Positions 5,338 through 7,010 of a DNA stretch of 7,010 bases are shown here, piece after piece. The position numbers were made by a program, and so were the translations under genes. The stretch's first letter is position 1; each line of letters starts with the position of its first letter. Below the pieces are notes generated by a model that was not told the DNA's origin, searched no databases, and worked only from the letters and a program-made list of their open reading frames with translations. The stretch comes from Nitriliruptoraceae bacterium (GTDB lineage Bacteria > Actinomycetota > Nitriliruptoria > Nitriliruptorales > Nitriliruptoraceae): contig SKTN01000058.1 of assembly GCA_007117945.1 (NCBI GenBank), forward strand, positions 1 to 7,010. Direction: 5' to 3'.

Positions 5338-7010
5338 ATGAGGTCACACCTCGTACGGCGCTGGCGCTGGCCAGTGCTGCTCACGGCGCTCGCGCTTGCT
5401 CTCGCAGCGTGTGGCGCGGACGACGAACCGACCGAAGAGCCCGACACCGACGTCGAGGACACCGACGACGTCGAGGACGAGCCCGAGGAGGAAGAGGAGG
5501 AGCCGGCTGCTGCTGCTGAGGGCGGAACGGTGCTGTTCGGCGACGAGCAGGAGCCGACGATCCTCAACGGCTTCCTGATCGACGGCAACTCGCTGGTCAC
5601 CTCGAAGGTGTTCAACAACCAGTTCCCGGGTGCCTACGTCATCCAGCCGGACCTCTCCCTCGAGCCCTACCTCATCGATGGTGAGGCGGAGTTCACCGAG
5701 GACCCCTTCACCGTCACCTACACGATCCTGGACGAGGCGGAGTGGTCCGACGGCACGCCCATCAGCGTGGACGACTTCATCTACACCTATGAGACGATCA
5801 TGGATGAGGACGCCGAGTGGGCGGACCAGATCACCTCACGTGCAGGCTACGAGCTGATCGAGGACTTCGAGGTCGACGGTGACAAGGTCATCACCTTCAA
5901 CTTCACCGAGCCCTACGCGCCCTGGCAGCTGATGTTCGCCAACGTCCTGCCGGCGCACGTGCTCGAAGGCTCCGACTTCACGACCGTGATGAACGACGAG
6001 CTGCCCGATGTCTCCGGTGGCCCCTACGTCTTCGACGAGTGGGACCGCGGGACGCAGCTGCGCATCGTCCGCAACGACGCCTACTGGGGCGGCGATGTGG
6101 CGCTGGATGAGATCATCATGCGCTACCTGCCCGACACCACAACCCTGACCCAGCAGATGCTCGGTGGCGAGCTGGACATGTACGACCCGCAGCCGCAGAT
6201 CGAACTGGTGAACCAGCTCGATGGCGCCGCGGACCGGATCGAGTACGAGGTCGGACTGGGCCCCGTCTGGGAGCACTTCGACTTCAACACCCTGGTCGAC
6301 GGCCTCGACCGCGACTACGTGCGGCAGGCCATCGCGCTCGGCATCAACCGTGAGCAGATCGTCGAGACCCTGGTCGCACCGGTCGACCCGGACGCGGTCG
6401 TCCTCGAGAACCCCTTCTGGATGGCCAACACCGACCAGTACGAGCCCTACTACGACCAGTGGAGCTACGACCCGCAGGCCGCGCAGGACCTCCTCGAGGA
6501 GAACGGCTGCGAGACGGGCGACGACGGGATCTACGTCTGCGACGACGTGCGCCTGTCCTTCCGCGTGGGCACCACCGGCGGCAACGAGCGTCGTGAGCTC
6601 ACCCAGCAGCTGATGCAGGCCGACCTCGCCGAGGTCGGGATCGAGATCACCATCGAGAACGCCGACGGTGCCGCCTTCTTCGAGCTGCTGAACACCCCCG
6701 ACAACTGCGACGGGGTGTGCGACTACGACATCGCGCTGTTCGCCTGGGTCGGTTCACCGAACCCGGTCGGCAACGCGAACATCTACGGCTGTGACGGCTT
6801 CGACGAGGGTGAGCCCGAGGTTCGTCCGCAGAACTGGACCGTGTTCTGCGACGAGGAGCTCACCGATCTGATGGACACCGCCAACGCCACCGTCGACCCT
6901 GACGAGAACGCGGACCTGTGGAACCAGGCCGCCTCGATCATGGCCGACAACGTGCCGGTGATCCCGCTGTTCCAGCAGCCGCAGCTGCTCGCCTGGGACA
7001 ACGCCATCAC
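5338..7010 (+). CDS. ABC-transporter solute-binding lipoprotein, SBP_bac_5 (Opp/Dpp) family, 3' end beyond window
   Basis: 557 codons are present with no stop, so the gene is cut by the window edge. The last visible segment, VPVIPLFQQPQLLAW (539-553), is normally near the C-terminus, so little is missing. The protein should bind peptides or related solutes outside the membrane for an ABC importer. The signal peptide has RRWRW (7-11), a hydrophobic core (12-22) and lipobox LAA|C with Cys25. An extremely acidic tether follows (26-55, including six consecutive Glu) and then AAAA. The mature domain shows EGGTVLFGDEQEPTILN (61-77), EWSDGTPISVDDFIYTY (135-151), GGPYVFDEW (227-235), NDAYWGGDVALDEI (246-259) and VRQAIALGINREQI (328-341). 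Six further cysteines (391, 401, 457, 461, 485, 504) all lie in the C-terminal lobe and could form three disulfides. ATG 5338 is supported by AAGGAG 7 nt upstream. Permease and ATPase genes may follow outside the window. Confidence 0.94.
   Translation, partial: MRSHLVRRWRWPVLLTALALALAACGADDEPTEEPDTDVEDTDDVEDEPEEEEEEPAAAAEGGTVLFGDEQEPTILNGFLIDGNSLVTSKVFNNQFPGAYVIQPDLSLEPYLIDGEAEFTEDPFTVTYTILDEAEWSDGTPISVDDFIYTYETIMDEDAEWADQITSRAGYELIEDFEVDGDKVITFNFTEPYAPWQLMFANVLPAHVLEGSDFTTVMNDELPDVSGGPYVFDEWDRGTQLRIVRNDAYWGGDVALDEIIMRYLPDTTTLTQQMLGGELDMYDPQPQIELVNQLDGAADRIEYEVGLGPVWEHFDFNTLVDGLDRDYVRQAIALGINREQIVETLVAPVDPDAVVLENPFWMANTDQYEPYYDQWSYDPQAAQDLLEENGCETGDDGIYVCDDVRLSFRVGTTGGNERRELTQQLMQADLAEVGIEITIENADGAAFFELLNTPDNCDGVCDYDIALFAWVGSPNPVGNANIYGCDGFDEGEPEVRPQNWTVFCDEELTDLMDTANATVDPDENADLWNQAASIMADNVPVIPLFQQPQLLAWDNAI

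Noticed and set aside
5836..6276. 146-codon minus-strand open frame within the second binding protein
   Set aside because: It is antisense to a continuous, family-matching coding region and has no recognisable domain or ribosome-binding context.

Overview
The window looks like a chromosomal segment of a very high-GC, Gram-positive actinobacterium. The evidence is GC-rich third codon positions, frequent GTG starts with GAGG-type Shine-Dalgarno sequences, an actinobacterial-style SecG, and a BlaI/M56 regulatory pair. Both exported binding proteins are strongly acidic and Asp/Glu-rich. This acidity suggests, but does not prove, a haloalkaliphilic lineage such as Nitriliruptoria.

Layout. Positions 64-147 (minus) hold a tRNA-Leu(GAG). 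Positions 238-2390 (minus) hold secG followed, 2 nt after its stop, by a lipoprotein of the SBP_bac_5 (Opp/Dpp-type) solute-binding family. That lipoprotein carries an unusual Gly/Asp linker inside its C-terminal half. Positions 2505-4273 (minus) hold a two-gene unit: a BlaI/MecI-type winged-helix repressor and, 5 nt downstream, an M56 (BlaR1-like) membrane zinc metallopeptidase that has no penicillin-binding sensor but does have a C-terminal tail of about 120 residues. All four minus-strand protein genes point the same way. Positions 4274-4435 are a divergent intergenic region. Positions 4436-5020 (plus) encode a small two-TM membrane protein, probably with a bacterial PH-like domain. Positions 5021-5337 are non-coding; they contain a perfect 19-bp palindrome next to a plausible promoter and then a leader of about 200 nt with several hairpins. 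Positions 5338-7010 (plus) hold a second SBP_bac_5 lipoprotein, open at the right edge of the window. Its permease and ATPase partners, if linked, would lie beyond that edge.

How the genes may work together. SecG is an accessory subunit of the SecYEG translocon, which exports lipoproteins such as the two binding proteins. The binding proteins would capture peptides or similar solutes outside the membrane for ABC importers. The BlaI/M56 pair has the form of a repressor plus a membrane protease that senses an envelope signal; its targets are unknown. The palindrome upstream of the second binding protein is a candidate operator for this or another dimeric regulator. No complete new system is evident. 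The most interesting leads are the palindrome plus structured leader before the second binding protein, the sensor-less M56 protein, and the linker inserted in the first binding protein.
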